From positions 6,225,158 to 6,289,157 of the forward strand of contig NC_019873.2 in the NCBI RefSeq assembly GCF_002234675.1: a stretch of DNA of 64,000 bases, read 5' to 3'. Positions 47,340 to 59,358 of the stretch are shown here, piece by piece (positions within the stretch are counted from its first letter, which is position 1; every line of letters starts with the position of its first letter). A program made the translations under genes and the position numbers. Below the pieces are notes generated by a model. That model was not told where the DNA came from. It made no database searches and saw only the letters and a list, made by a program, of their open reading frames with translations. The stretch comes from Oryzias latipes (Eukaryota; Chordata; Actinopteri; Beloniformes; Adrianichthyidae).

Positions 47340-47647
47340 GGATTATATCCTTTGTTTTCTCTTCTGTCTAGTTTCCTTGTTTTTTGTAAAATTATGTCAC
47401 AGTCACACCAGGTTTCATTGTATAACTCCCCACGACTGTTCCGATTTAAGTTGATCAATCTCGTTGTATTCAAGTCTCTGCTTTTTAGTTTAAGCTTGTC
47501 AGTTCAACTGCTTTGTCATCCTTTATTTTCTGCCTTTGTTTGTGGTTTTGTCACACTTTCAGTTCATTTATTAAAGTTTTACAGCCATGTCATCAAGCCA
47601 GGTCTCCTGCATTTTGGGTTTGACACCACTAGTTTCTGACAGGCACA
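47340..47647 (+). repeat. LTR-like fragment, copy 1
   Basis: TTTAAGTTGATCAATCTCG, GTGGTTTTGTCACACTTTC, ATTAAAGTTTTACAGCC and ATTTTGGGTTTGACACC ending CTGACA match a second copy at 48490-48690. The ATTAAAG signal and CA end suggest the 3' part of an LTR. The 5' boundary is not found. Confidence 0.4.
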
Positions 47648-47794
47648 CAGAAAGAATCAGACCAGAGGTGATTGCTCATCCTGTGATAGTTAAGTTCAGT
47701 TCTGAAATGTTTAGTTGTACATTCAGCAGAACTTTTCTGATTAAGAACAACCGTTTTAATATGAGATATTTTGGCTTTTAACCTTTGTTGCTGC

Positions 47795-48440
47795 ACTAGT
47801 GGAGGAAATAAGCACTTGATCCTTTGCTGATTTAGCAGGTTTTCCCACTTAGTTTGTCATCCTAATAGGTTGATTTAAACAGTGAGGGATAGAAAATCAT
47901 AAGGAAACCAACTTTCAAGAATTTATTCCAATGTATTTAAATTTCATTGAGGGAAATATGTATTTCGACTGTCTTGCCAGAAAGACTTAGTACTTAGTAC
48001 TGAGCAGTTTTTTGCACATCTCAGGGGATATTTTAGTCCACTCTTCTTTACAAATGACTTCTTAATCATTCAGATTGGTGGCTGTTGCTTGGTAAGTCTG
48101 AGCTTTAGCTCTCTCTGTAGGTTTAGGATTGAGGTCCAGAGACTGGCTGTGCCATTCCATAACCTTGATGTACTTCTTCAGCATTCCTTGGTTGTCTTGG
48201 TTGGTATTTTTTGGGTTATTATCCTGTTGGAAGATCCATCCTTGGCCCATTTCAAGCTTTCTGAGGAGGAGGTTCCCTCCCAGGATTTGACAGTACATGG
48301 CTCCGCCCATTCTCCCATCAAATTGGTGATGTAGCTCTGTGCTGAAAAACACCCCCCCAACACATAATGCTTCAACCTCCATGCTTGACAGTCAGTATGG
48401 TGTTGTTGCAGCCATAGGCAGTATTTTCTCTTCCCCCAAA
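47795..48440 (-). pseudogene. Tc1-like transposon fragment with C-terminal transposase
   Basis: On the minus strand the frame 48382-48062 contains GQGWIFQQDNNPKNTNQ, IKVMEWHSQSLDLNP where Tc1 transposases have FQQDNDPKHTA and LEWPSQSPDLNPIENLW. The second catalytic Asp is retained but frame and sequence are decayed. The low-numbered end GTGGAGGAAATAAGCACTTG resembles a Tc1 inverted repeat. The opposite repeat is not recognised. Confidence 0.75.
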
Positions 48441-48483
48441 CACAACAGGTTGAGGTGATGACAATGACAGTTTGTATCTGTCC

Positions 48484-48731
48484 ACAGCTGTCCTAATTTA
48501 AGTCGATCAATCTCATTGTCTCATCTTTTCAGTTCATGATTGTTAGGTGATCTACATTGTCATCCTTTTGTTCCTCCTTTTGTTTTGTGGTTTTGTCACA
48601 TGTTCAGATCATTAATTAAAGTTTTACAGCCCTGTTATAAAGCCATGTCTCATGCATTTTGGGTCTGACACCAACAGTTCCTGACAGGTGTGCTTTTGGC
48701 TTTTAACCTTGCTTGTTGTGTGTCTAGTCAG
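48484..48731 (+). repeat. LTR-like fragment, copy 2
   Basis: TTTAAGTCGATCAATCTCA, TGTGGTTTTGTCACATG, ATTAAAGTTTTACAGCCC and ATTTTGGGTCTGACACC, ending CTGACAGG, then TTTTGGCTTTTAACCTT. The last segment is also found downstream of copy 1 (47771), so the two copies share flanking DNA as well. Confidence 0.4.
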
Positions 48732-50554
48732 TTCAGTGAGTAAGGAGTGAGTAAAGAGACATATTTTGCCTCTAATGAAGTTTGTGTTACTTGTGGGTCA
48801 TTTTAAGCCTGACATGACATTGCTTAATGACAGTAGTTCAGTGAGGAGTTAAAAAAGACAATGTATTTTATATCGTCTGTCTCAACGTTAGGATTAGTTT
48901 TGACATTAGAATACAAAGTAGAAAATGTCTGTTTTCTTATCTTTGCTGTTCATCCTGAGGAATTTAAAGATTTTTGATATTGGTGACCTGGACAGAAAGG
49001 CTGATGACATTCAACGCTAGACAGACAACCAGCAAAATAAGTGTAGTAAAAAAACATAACCCGATGACTGACTGGAACAAGGAAAACAGGACATTTTCAC
49101 TTCAGTTAAAGACTAAGAAACTTTTTAAAAGGACTTCGGTTTACTGAGAAATGAGACCAGACTAAATCATGCGGTAGTAAAATGTATCCGTGTGATTAAT
49201 GCTTCTAATTACATCAGAATTGACATACATTACCTCTGTGGTTTCAGTCTGATGTTCAAATTCTATATCAACCTAATTACATGGGAGTATTGATCCTTTT
49301 GTAAATACTGAGCAGAGCACAAGGTAGTAAATGCAGATTTTTTAGCCTCTATATTCTATTTGTCTCCTTTACTTCAAAGTCAAGCTCTGCCATCCTTTGT
49401 CATTTGACCCAAACTGCTGAAAGTCAAAACTTTTGCACAAATATTTTCTGCACAGCAGACTTTGTCTTTTCCTCTTTTTAAATGGCCTTAATCAGGGAGC
49501 TGACTAAAGGATAATTTGCATCCTAAATTAAGAAGACAACTCAAAAGAATAGATTTATTTTATTTATTTAAGTGCACAACTTGGCTGGCTTAATTTGATT
49601 TTGACCTTTAGACCTTGAGATTTTTTTGCTGTTTAAATCAAGCAGCTTTAACTGCGTGTGATTTTATAAAAAAGGAAAAAATAAATAAATATAATAAAAT
49701 AAACAGCAGATTTTTTTCTTTCTTGTTTTTCTTTTATCCTGTCTCCTATTTTTCATTGGGTCAGAGAGGGGTGACTTCTTTTTTTCTGTTTGAACCATCT
49801 GCCATGTTCAGCTGCCGCAGACTACCTGATTTTGGCTGCCTTCCCTTATTATCATAATAATGCATTTATGTATTTGTGTTTCCAAAGTCACACCACAGGA
49901 GCTGAGGTTTGCATCAACGTTCTTTACTGTTAGTTTGAAGATTTCCTTTGAGTTCCAACAGAAAATATGTTAAATATATAAAACCTTTGAAAGAAAAAAA
50001 CTAATCAGCTATGGAATTGAATTTTTACTTGATGTCCAAATCAGTTTCAATGTATATATTTCTATAATAGTTTATTTCTTTATATTTGTTTTACTTTGAT
50101 GCCTCATGGTCAAGGTCAAGGCCCAAACTTTGACGTTCTTTGGTCAGGTATCTTTGCTCTATCAAGCAGTCATTTTGGAAAGTGCACATTCTAAAAATGA
50201 ATGAGTCATACAGATATCAAACTTTGGATCATTGTTTATGACTTGATTGTAAAATTGAATATAAAAAGTAAAATAATGGCCTTTATACATTCATATGCAC
50301 ATGTAAATCATGCCAATATTATTAATCCTAATCATTAATAGACATATTTCGACTAATACATGCAATAAATGACACACTGAAACCATTAAATTTGAGGTTT
50401 GTCAAAAAGAGTTTAATTATTTGCTTTTAAGGGAGTTAGAGGGAAAAAGCATATTAAATTTCACACCATCATCCTTCACTTTACAATTTTATTTTTGTTT
50501 TTTATATATTTATGGTATTCCGGTTTGTGATTTATTTATTTATTTTTATTTTAA
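48732..50554. other. No gene recognised
   Basis: About 1.8 kb of AT-rich DNA with no recognisable feature. Confidence 0.45.
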
Positions 50555-51750
50555 TTGTCCTGTCCAACAGCTGAGCAAACAGATGATATCTGAAGGCCTC
50601 TTGTGTTGGACATATTTTACTTTAACAATAGGGGTTATGAATCTTCTGACAAACCAGAGGTATGTCTGAATAAACCCCTTTTGTAATCGAGGCCAAACTT
50701 TATTCATTTTAATCATATTTAAAAATCTTTTGTGTTGGACCAGACGGAAAGGGAAAGGAGGGTAGAAGAGAGAGGGATGTTAGAGAGGGAGGGGGATAGC
50801 ATGATTATGGTGTGGGGGGGGGGGGGGGGGGGTAAAACCATGAAGCAGCATAAAGCAACAAGTTACTGGATGTTTATCATTACAGTCAGGTTCAGATGTA
50901 ATACAAATCTAAAAGGGGCGGGGCCTGTCCACACACACACTCAAATGTTATAAACATGGTGGCTCCAAAAATGTCAACATGTACACAATACAAATCGTTA
51001 AAAAACGCATACTTATGCCTTGAAACCAACTAGTGTGAAATATTTCATTCAAACACGAAAAATATTTGTGCAAAGGTGAGCTAACACCTGTGCTCAAGTG
51101 ATTGTTCATGTTCCTCTAAAATGGTTGATGGAATGTAAAAAGAAGGAGGGAGAGTGCCCAGTCATCCCCACACCAAGACCCCTGCTACAGCAGCTGCTGC
51201 AGCCAGAACCCCCAACGCCCGCACGGCAGCAGATAGAGAACAACCGGCCCCTGGGTGATTACATCTGCCACCCAGGCCAGGGCCAGCAGGACCGCCACGG
51301 GACCCCCAGAGCCAGAGAGCAGGGAGACATGGGGGGACAGAGAGTGCAGCTCCAGCTCAACCAGGAGAGCAGCCCCCCTGCTGCGCAGGGAGGGCCCAAC
51401 GCGGGGCCCCGACCCAGAAGAGTGCCCACAGCCCCAGACGAGCACCTCATCACCACCCAGGAGTTCTGGGCATCCCCCCGCCCCAATCCCAGGTACAAGC
51501 CAGGACCCCCCAAGGGAGACCCCAGGCAGCCACCCATCCAGCCCACGGTTGGCTCAGCCACAGTTGGAAATTTGGCGAGGCCCAGCGCTCGGGGGCAAGG
51601 ACCAGAACCCACACCACAGGGACTCGGACACCCCCCAGCCCAGGTGGGATGTGATCCCAGCCTCTTGGTCTTTCCAGAAAGCTCAGGGAACCTTCTCCCT
51701 GCGTGGAACTATGGGAGACCAGAGAGACTGAATTCTTTCAAAGTTACTTG
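50555..51750 (-). repeat. GC-rich interspersed repeat, copy 2 (inverted)
   Basis: Reads in reverse order to 21846-23225. First comes GTCCAACAGCTGAGC...AGGCCTCTTGTGTTGGAC (50563-50620), then a G run of 19 at 50814-50832 in place of the poly(C) tract. ACACACACTCAAATG and then a C-rich block from about 51160 follow. The 217-codon plus-strand frame 51098-51751 is Pro/Gly/Gln-rich and runs through non-coding-like sequence shared with copy 1, where the frame is not kept, so it is not called as a gene. Confidence 0.6.
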
Positions 51751-51751
51751 A

Positions 51752-53169
51752 ACTATGGGATGACATTTTCTCCAAGCTGATATGATCAAACAGCAGATTT
51801 CTGTATTGACTTACATTAATATTTTTGTTGTTTTTCCAATTTATTAAAATTGTTTTTTTAGCAATACAAGGATAGATAATAATCCTCCTTCTATATAGAT
51901 GGCACTCATGTCACCAAGCACGCAAAGTGACGGTGAAACTGTGATTGAAACCTTAAGCCAGACTGATAGATTGGCATGTGTGGGCATGAACGTTTTCTGG
52001 CTATGTGAGCTGCATGTTGCGTGCGTCCTGGTAGAGCCTGTGTGAGGTGAGGTGTTTGCAGTTTGTTGGCGTGTGTGTGCGGGATCGTGTGTGCATGCCC
52101 GTGTGCACGCTTGTTTGCACGCACGCCCGTTACTACAGCATCAGCGCCCTCCAGCAACCTCCTTAGTTCTTAGGTTCTACACTGAGATAAACAGCTGGGT
52201 TGCAGAGATGTACATGCATGTTAAAAACCCACTTCAATTGAAAAGGTGTTTTTGGTGTTTTTAATGTGTTCTTGTGGTCTTCCTGTACAGCTGGATACCT
52301 CCAATATTGATCGGCATTTTGTCGCACCGCTAATTTTAGGTTCTGGTGAGAGGGGCTGTAAGATGGTGGAAGTGCGTGCAGCCAAAGCCCTTTCATTTTA
52401 ACTGAGATCCTGTTTTTGACTTCAATAAAAGGACTTTCAGCATTTCTGTGATGCTGCACATGTACAGAATTGATGTCAATTTTTTGTCAAGTAGGACAGG
52501 TTTTAACTGGAATCAAACCAGAAGTTTAAAAAATCATTTTCTTTAACTTGTGGCAAAAATATGGGGAAACGTCTGTCATGAAGAAATGTTTATTTAGTTT
52601 CAGAGAGGAAACCACTTAGCCGCGTGTTAAATGCTTCCTGAGTGAGGAAAAAATATCGATTCAGAACAGGACTGCAACAAGGTCAGAGTTCGAAACAAAT
52701 ACAGCCGCTCACTCATCAGGGCTTTTAGGTCTGTCTGGAGGGCATTGATACCACAGACACAAAGCAGCACTCTAATTTGAGTCAGGCTTTTTCAATCAAT
52801 AATTTTTAGTCTAGTCATCAGCACAGTAACAGAGCAGTGCAATATTGATCCAGGAGTTCTGCAAATCCGTTGACCTCACAAACAGAGCCAGAAAAAAATC
52901 TGAGCATGCAGAGGTTTCCTTAAGTGCCACATCAGATACACTTCCTGCTGTGTTGTATTGATTGCTTTTGATTTAGTCTGTTAATATGTTGCTTCTAAGT
53001 AAGTCACAGCGCCTTAAATCGATGTATTTTATGAAAATTCCTCAAACGGCCTGGTTCAACCTTTAAAATTGATTTCTTCTTTATTTTGATTGGAATTGAG
53101 TGTTTTCTTTGTTTCTTTTCACTTCTTTATTACCGATCATGCTCAAAGCTCATGTGCAAGGTGAATTTC
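51752..53169. other. No gene recognised; GTGC-rich patch
   Basis: An alternating GTGTGTGC/GCACGC stretch lies at about 52070-52130. Otherwise AT-rich without recognisable features. Confidence 0.4.
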
Positions 53170-53669
53170 AGGTGTCATACAAAAGTGGGCCAAAAAGTAT
53201 TTATCAGTCTCTGGTTTGGCAAATTGTCCTATGTAAATAAATGAGACAGATCTGCAATGTTCACAACAAAGAAAGAATTCTGAGGTGCATTTCAAGAACA
53301 CCAAGGCCCACTGTGAAGCATCGGGGTGAAAACATCATGATTTGGAGCTTTTTATTTATTTATATTTTGCAAACCAAGATAAGACTATGGATCCGTAAAG
53401 GATGAATGGATCCATGGTGGGATTTTGGTCAAAAACCTCCATTCATTAGTAAGAGCATTAGGGATGAAACATGGCTGAATTTTGCAACACAGAAATTCTC
53501 CTAAACACATCGCTCAGGAAAGAAGGTGTGGTTGGGTATAAAGCATTTCGGGGTAATCCATAGAAAAGCAACAGAGAAGTATCACAGCTCTTGAGAAGAT
53601 CTTCATGGAAAAATGGACCAGAATACTAGCTACACTGTGTTCAAACCTTGAACATTTGACCTCTCATTG
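53170..53669 (+). pseudogene. Tc1-like transposase fossil
   Basis: Translation around 53292-53350 gives TPRPTVKH then ENIMIWS, where Tc1 transposases have TVKHGGGNIMIWG. Near 53490-53520 NSPKHIAQE stands for DNDPKHTA. Everything between is frameshifted. The left side (CAAAAAGTATTTATCAGTC) looks like Tc1 inverted-repeat sequence. Homology ends abruptly at 53670, where sequence copied from the YqaJ gene end begins. Confidence 0.6.
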
Positions 53670-53971
53670 TTCTTTTTCTACACATACCTACGTAAATATT
53701 TGCTGTAATAAAATGAATTCTCAGTAGAACTGTCTTGTTCTTGTTGATATCTCATTATAATGTGAGTTGTTTCAAGTTATTTAAATTTGTCGCGTAACTT
53801 ATTAGAAAATATGTGCTAAACAGAGTTGTAATACTTTAAGGATTTACCACTTTACTTAAAGTGTACACAGCAAAGGTGAACACACACCAATGTATTGCTA
53901 GATTTAACCCTTGTGCTATCCTAGGCACTTTAACGTTGGGAGTTGGGTCATCTAGACCCACTAGACAGTGC
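53670..53971 (+). repeat. 302-bp direct repeat of the YqaJ gene end plus MITE start
   Basis: Identical without a gap to 59123-59424. It contains the last codons of the YqaJ exon (FFFYTYLRKYLL and stop), its 3' flank, and the first 66 bases of the TTAA MITE. The coding end belongs naturally to the transposon at 55668-62096, so this copy is the derived one. Confidence 0.95.
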
Positions 53972-54114
53972 TCTGAACCTTTTTTCTTCAATGATTTGTG
54001 ATCTTCACTGGTGTCCATGGATTACATGAAATCTTTCCACCTTTATCCACCTTTGTCATGGTAGGAAGAACATGTCAATGTAAGGGTGGGGTCATCTAAG
54101 ATAGCACAAGGGTT
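53906..54114 (+). mobile_element. TTAA-flanked MITE, copy 6
   Basis: Full-length with TTAA directly outside both CCCTTGTGC ends (left TTTAACCC, right GGGTTAATT). It lies at the junction between the duplicated tract and a LINE tail of AATTC units. First 66 bases are identical to copy 7; the rest differs at about eight positions. Confidence 0.9.
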
Positions 54115-55075
54115 AATTCAATTCAATTCAATTTTATTTGTATAGCCCAAATTCACAACAACAGTTATAATAATAATAATAATAAACTTTATTTATATAG
54201 CACTTTTCAAAATCAAGATTACAAAGTGCTGTACAAAAATATAGGAGAAAATCAATATTAAAAACAGTTTCCAGTATGGAGAAATAAAACCCAGCACACA
54301 CATGAAACGGTGATAGTGGTTAGAATCAATAAAATCGATAAAACAGTAAAATCAATAAAATCCACGAAATCAATAAAATCAATAAAAATAAAAAAATCAA
54401 TGTAATCAACGAAATCAACAGAAACAATAAAATCATATGTTTAAAATTTAAGAACCAGTAAAATCATTAAAAGCACGCCTATAGAGGTAGGTTTTTAAAA
54501 GAGATTTAAATACTGGTAGGGACCCAGCGAGCCTTATCTCTTTAGGGAGACTGTTCCAGAGTGTTGGTGCTCTTACAGCAAAGGCCCTATCACCCCTGGT
54601 TTTCAATCTAGATTGTGGGATTGTTAAAAGGCCTTTCGCCGAAGATTTAAGATTGGGGCCAGTCCACCGAGTGCTTTAAAAGCAATCATTAAAATCTTAA
54701 AATCTATTCTAAAACGGACTGGGAGCCAGTGCAGGGACGCTAAAACTGGAGGGATGTTGACTCAATGGACTTTGTATCGGTAATTTTAAAAAGTGAAACA
54801 TAAAATCAAAAGGATCATAAATACATAGAGTTCAATAGGAAAATACTAAAATGAACTAACAAACTGACTAAGCTTAACTGGCATCCCTGCCCTTAGACTC
54901 CCCTTCGCGGTAAGGAAAAACTCCTTAAAAAAACGGATTCCGGAAAAAATGAAAAAACCTCAAGGGTGTCCACATGAAAGTTCGGTTGGTAGCGATTCAG
55001 GAACCGTTGGAAACAGCTTATCCACGCTGTGAAATATTCTTTTGCAGCCGTCGAGGAAGCCGACGGGCCGGCATG
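54115..55075 (-). repeat. LINE 3' end, inverted, with a second LINE 3' end inserted
   Basis: AATTCAATTC units, ATTTGTATAGCCCAAATTCAC (to 54165) and then, after about 590 bp, CATAAAATCAAAAGGATC, GTAAGGAAAAACTCCTTAA and GTCCACATGAAAG form the reverse complement of the fragment at 39900-40210. The intervening part (about 54166-54756) starts with an (AAT)n run and TTTATTTATATAGCAC, ending CTGGGAGCCAGTGCAGGGAC. That is another fish LINE or SINE 3' end, which inserted into the first. Confidence 0.55.
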
Positions 55076-55785
55076 CTCTACATCAGTGTTTTTCAACCTT
55101 TATTGAGCCACGGCACACTTTAACCTTGACAAAAATCCCGCGGCACAACAGCATCCCAAAAAAAAAAGAAAGCAGAAATTCATGGTCTGTATTGATCGAC
55201 AGCCACCCCCCCCCCCCCCCCTGCCGCAATCTCACGTGGATTTTTGTGATAATTGTGGCAGAAAAAGCAGGAAGTTGCGGCTGTTTTTTCTAAGAGATGA
55301 ACTAAAGGTTAAATTAGAAAATTTACAAACTGTTTGTTTGTTGTGGATTCAAGACGTTTCACAAGGTCGACTCAGTATGCGCTGTCCCTTTAAGCCAATG
55401 CATCATGGGAGATGTAGTGTGAAAACGGCAGAAACCGGATTCTGTTGAAAGCTACACCGCCAAAGATGAGCTTTAGCTGGTATTTTTGTTAGAACTGAGC
55501 GACTTTATCAGCAGAATTAAGAACAAGGAAGTGAAGACTTTAAGCACTTCTGATTGGTCAGACTGATGACATGTGATTTAGCCTTCAAGAATGATTGGCG
55601 GAGACAGTTAAAGGGGCGGGGACTTTTCCGCAAACTGCTATAGCTGCAGGTAAATCGCGGTACCGTCATAATAGGCTCCGTGCACATAACGAAGGAGTTC
55701 TACTTCCGCCGCCTTGAGTGTGAGGCCGACCATTTCCGGTTTGCGACTTCTATAGCAGCGACACGGCAGATTTTGATTGCGAAAG

Positions 55786-58700
55786 ATGGCATATTTCACC
55801 CGTTGTCTACAAGGTCTCCCGAAAATCGACGTGAACGACATCTACAGGATTGTCGACCAGTGTTTATCTGCACCCGGTTGTAAGCGTGAAAAAGGATTTC
55901 GATTGTACATTTCAAGTTACATCCACAACTTTGAAGGTGAGTAGCAATACCTCAGCTGTTACGTTACACATTGACTAGCTAGCAGCTAAGTATTTTAACT
56001 CTTATTAAATCGTGTCAATATTCAACACACTTATTGTTATTAAATACATTAAGTTTATCTGATTATCAACTGGTTGTGTGTATTTTTTATTTGCGATTTG
56101 TATTTCCTCTCAGTGTCCAAGAAAGATCCAGTGACAGGAGTAGTGTGTGTGAGGGCGTTATGTCATCCGTCAATGGACAGATCTAAACCACCTCACATTT
56201 TAAGAGTGGGATAAGTGTAGCGTTAAGATGGTTACCCATGTTCCTGGGGTAATCATCATGTTCTTTTGGTTCTTTGCGTTACCCATGTTCCTGGGGTAAT
56301 CATGTTCTTCTTTTTTTTCTTTTTATTGCTCTAGGTTAACCACGTTCATTTGGTTGACCATGTTCCCCATTCATGTTGTAAACGGACAGTGTACGCTTAG
56401 TCCTACGTTACTATGTTATGTTTTCACTAACAGCAATCAGTGGTGTAGTATAGTTTGTTTTTCCAGGTATACTGAACATCCCAGGGTAAAGGTGAAACAC
56501 ATAAGATGGGTATAATAATATAAACCTGCTAAGTTTAAGAAGGTATACTGCAATCTTGGTACGTGTTAAGTGGGGATTCTGAGTGTACCTGCAAATCAAA
56601 TAGACTGCTCCACTGACCACATTAAAAGAAAAAGATTATTAATCCCTTTACTAACAGTGTTTAAAAGAAAAAAGTTAAGATTTTACTAGCTATTTTAACA
56701 GTGTACAAAAATAAATAGTAGCTTACTTGAGTAGCCCATATTAATATATGACAAATCAGAGTTGCCACTTTTTAAAAAATATATTTCTTTTAACATCTTG
56801 TTACAGGTGGGTCTGAAGGACTCCATCCCTGTTGAGCTGGCCCATCACAGCTGTACATGTGTAGCTGGATCAGTGCTCTGTAACCATTGTGTGGCTCTAC
56901 TTTTCCAGTCTGCACATTATTCTCAGCTTGACATTCCAGTTGTTCCTCCAGTGCTGAGCTGTACGGAGAGTGAACAACAGTGGCACAAGCCAAGAACCCT
57001 GGCAAGACTTGGAATTATGTAACAATAATTTCAATACTACATCTACACATCACATACACTCATCACTGCTTATTGTCTATATTCACAGGGTGTTAAACCA
57101 GGTCCCGTCGAGAAGATGGCTGTGATGTCTGCCAAACCAAAGCAGAGGACCATGATCGAGGGAGTAAAGTGAGAATTTGACTAGTAGTTAGTAATCTATT
57201 AATTGACCTAGGCCTGTCAAAAGATTAATCAAAATTAATCCCATCCAAACGTTTACCCAAAAATTAAAATTCTGTCATCATTTATTTACTCTCATGTTAT
57301 TACAAACCTGTATAAATCTCTTTATCCTGATGAAACACACACCAAGGAAGATATTTTGAGAAATGTTTGTAACCAAACCGTTTGTGGACCCCATTCACTT
57401 CCATAGTAGAAAAAAAGAATAGTATGGTAGTAAATGGGGTCCACAAACGGTTCGGTTACAGACATTTCTCATAATTTCTTCTTTCATGTTTACCAGAACA
57501 AAGAGATCTATATAGATTTTGTAACAACATGACAACATGGGTGAACTATCACTATAGCATATGTGTGTGTACGGTGTGTAAATATTATGTATATATAAAT
57601 ACACATACATTCATGTATAAATTTAAGAAATATTTGCATTTATATACTGTATATACATTTATATAATTTATATTACCGTATATATAAATATAAATATTTT
57701 ATATATAAATATAACCTTTTTTTAATATATATACATGAATCTGTGTGTTTATATATACACAAGTTACACACCGTACACACACATGTTATGTAAACACAAA
57801 CTTTTATTTTGGATGTGATTATTCTTTTGACAGCCCTGAATTAATCCCTTCAGACTGAATTGTTTAAAGTTTCTGAAAAATCTTAAAGTACATTTTTCAG
57901 CTCACAAGGCTTCTATAATTGAGACCAAATAAAAATAAAATGTTTGGCTTTAATTGTAATTTTTTGTCCATTTCAATAAACATCAGGTCAAAACAGGTGT
58001 ACTTTTTGTACGTGTACAAAAATATACCAACATATAATTAAATAATAAACATTTTGTTGGTTTGAGGTTTTTGTGGGAATTTTATAGGCTATAATTAGAA
58101 AAAATACTATGGAAGTCAATGGCGACTTTCAACTGTATAGTTACCGACATTCTTTAAAATATCTAATATTTATTTGTGTTTCTCAATTTGTTTCAAATAG
58201 GTCCACATTGTACAAAGCCATCAGTGGAGAGGTGCTGGACCTGTCCACTCTCAGTGTGTCAGAGACCTACAAAGAGTTCACCCCTGTTTCTGCACCAACC
58301 ATCTGTACAATGGGTATCACCTGTGAGGTCCCGCTAGTGGACTCTGCACTCGGTTTGGTACAAGAAGGCAGTCCCCTGTCATACCAACAACCCAAGGCAA
58401 GAAGTGGCCCTTTTGCTCACATTGATGCTCCACCACGCCCAGATTTGCCATTGGCTGGATGCAGACTGGAGACATCATGCAGTATGTTTGTTTTCACTGA
58501 GCATCAACAGCTGCACTTCAAGTCACTTGAGGTTACCTGGGAGATGGCAAACAAAATAGAATATGCAACTAGGGGTCAAAGTACATCAGCAGACTGGCAT
58601 AGACTAAGAAAACCCAGACTCACGTCCTCACATTTTGGAGAAATATGCCATGCTAAACCATGCACCTTAGATAAAATGGCAGACCGGCTGCTCAAAGGGG

Positions 58701-59161
58701 TTCGTCAGACTGCAGCAATGAAGAGGGGTCTCGAAATGGAAGCTGATGCCATTGAAGAGTACTGCAAGCTTAAGAGGGTGAACTACTACCCTTGTGGCTT
58801 CATTATACACCCCGACACTCCATGGCTAGGTACATCCCCAGATGGGGTTGTCTTTGACCCTACAGAAAGTACTGAATTCGGCCTTGTGGAAATAAAATGT
58901 CCAAATGTTAAGAGCTATGTGGATTATCCTCATCTGAAAATGAAAGACGGCAACCTGGAATTGAAGCAGGGTCATGGCTACTACTGGCAGGTGCAGGGTC
59001 AGCTGCTCCTAACAGGGGTGGAGTGGTGCGATTTTGTGGTGTTTGCGGAGGAAGACACCCTGATTCAAAGAATATACCGGGACAGTGATGTGATGCAAAA
59101 AATAAGAGAGAGAGCAGACTTCTTCTTTTTCTACACATACCTACGTAAATATTTGCTGTAA
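55786..59161 (+). CDS. SWIM zinc finger - YqaJ nuclease gene, five exons
   Basis: Predicted exons: 55786-55936, 56114-56205, 56807-57001, 57089-57168, 58201-59161. They total 1479 nt, exactly 493 codons with the stop, and all phases agree. ATG at 55786 gives MAYFTRCLQGLPKIDVND; exon 1 ends at GGTGAGT. Exon 3 holds a SWIM-type finger, CTCVAGSVLCNH (CxCx6CxH). Exon 5 holds the YqaJ/lambda-exonuclease-like domain. The donor of exon 2 is GTGGGA (weak) and of exon 3 is GCAAGA (a GC-AG intron or a mutated GT). The role in transposition is not established; a nuclease processing DNA ends or intermediates is a reasonable inference. It converges on the transposase gene. Certainty is high for exon 5, good for exons 1, 3 and 4, moderate for exon 2. 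Confidence 0.8.
56807..57001 (+). CDS. Exon 3 of the YqaJ gene: SWIM zinc-finger region
   Basis: Preceded by a good acceptor (TTGTTACAG). It encodes VGLKDSIPVELAHHSCTC and VAGSVLCNHCVALLF, the CxC...CxH arrangement of SWIM fingers, which bind DNA or protein in MuDR- and YqaJ-associated proteins. QQWHKPRTL follows before the putative GC donor; exon 4 continues with GVKPGPVEKM. In the genome the frame would otherwise stop at 57020. Confidence 0.7.
57209..57838. mobile_element. hAT MITE (TAGGGCTGTC type) in YqaJ intron 4
   Basis: TAGGCCTGTCAAAAGATTAA on the left and the complement of CAGGGCTGTCAAAAGAATAA on the right, with a long (TATA)-rich interior and ACACACCGTACACACAC-like sequence. This closely resembles a hAT MITE I know to be abundant in zebrafish. 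Flanking octamers AATTGACC and AATTAATC match at six of eight. It contains an Angel-like MITE. Confidence 0.75.
57250..57556. mobile_element. Angel-like palindromic MITE, first copy
   Basis: TTTACCCAAAAATTAAAATT with TCTGTCATCATTTATTTAC on the left and ATGGGTGAACTATCACTATAG on the right. The centre is a long inverted repeat: GTTTGTGGACCCCATTCAC (about 57380) and GTAAATGGGGTCCACAAACGG (about 57430). The pattern matches the zebrafish Angel family from memory. The ends are worn. Confidence 0.7.
58201..59161 (+). CDS. Exon 5 of the YqaJ gene: YqaJ nuclease domain
   Basis: Acceptor TTTCAAATAG precedes it; the first base completes the Lys codon left by exon 4. About 319 codons. The nuclease core has WHRLRKPRLTSSHFGEI at its start, then RGLEMEADAIEEY (Glu), LGTSPDGVVFD (catalytic Asp), FGLVEIKCPN (Glu-x-Lys) and YYWQVQGQLLLTG (the conserved Gln helix). 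All metal-binding residues expected of the PD-(D/E)XK-type YqaJ fold are present. It ends FFFYTYLRKYLL; these last codons and the 3' flank are duplicated at 53670. Confidence 0.9.
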
Positions 59162-59358
59162 TAAAATGAATTCTCAGTAGAACTGTCTTGTTCTTGTTGA
59201 TATCTCATTATAATGTGAGTTGTTTCAAGTTATTTAAATTTGTCGCGTAACTTATTAGAAAATATGTGCTAAACAGAGTTGTAATACTTTAAGGATTTAC
59301 CACTTTACTTAAAGTGTACACAGCAAAGGTGAACACACACCAATGTATTGCTAGATTT

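Noticed and set aside
51098..51751. 217-codon Pro/Gln-rich open frame
   Set aside because: Lies in the inverted copy of the same GC-rich repeat; the frame is a product of composition and is not maintained between copies.
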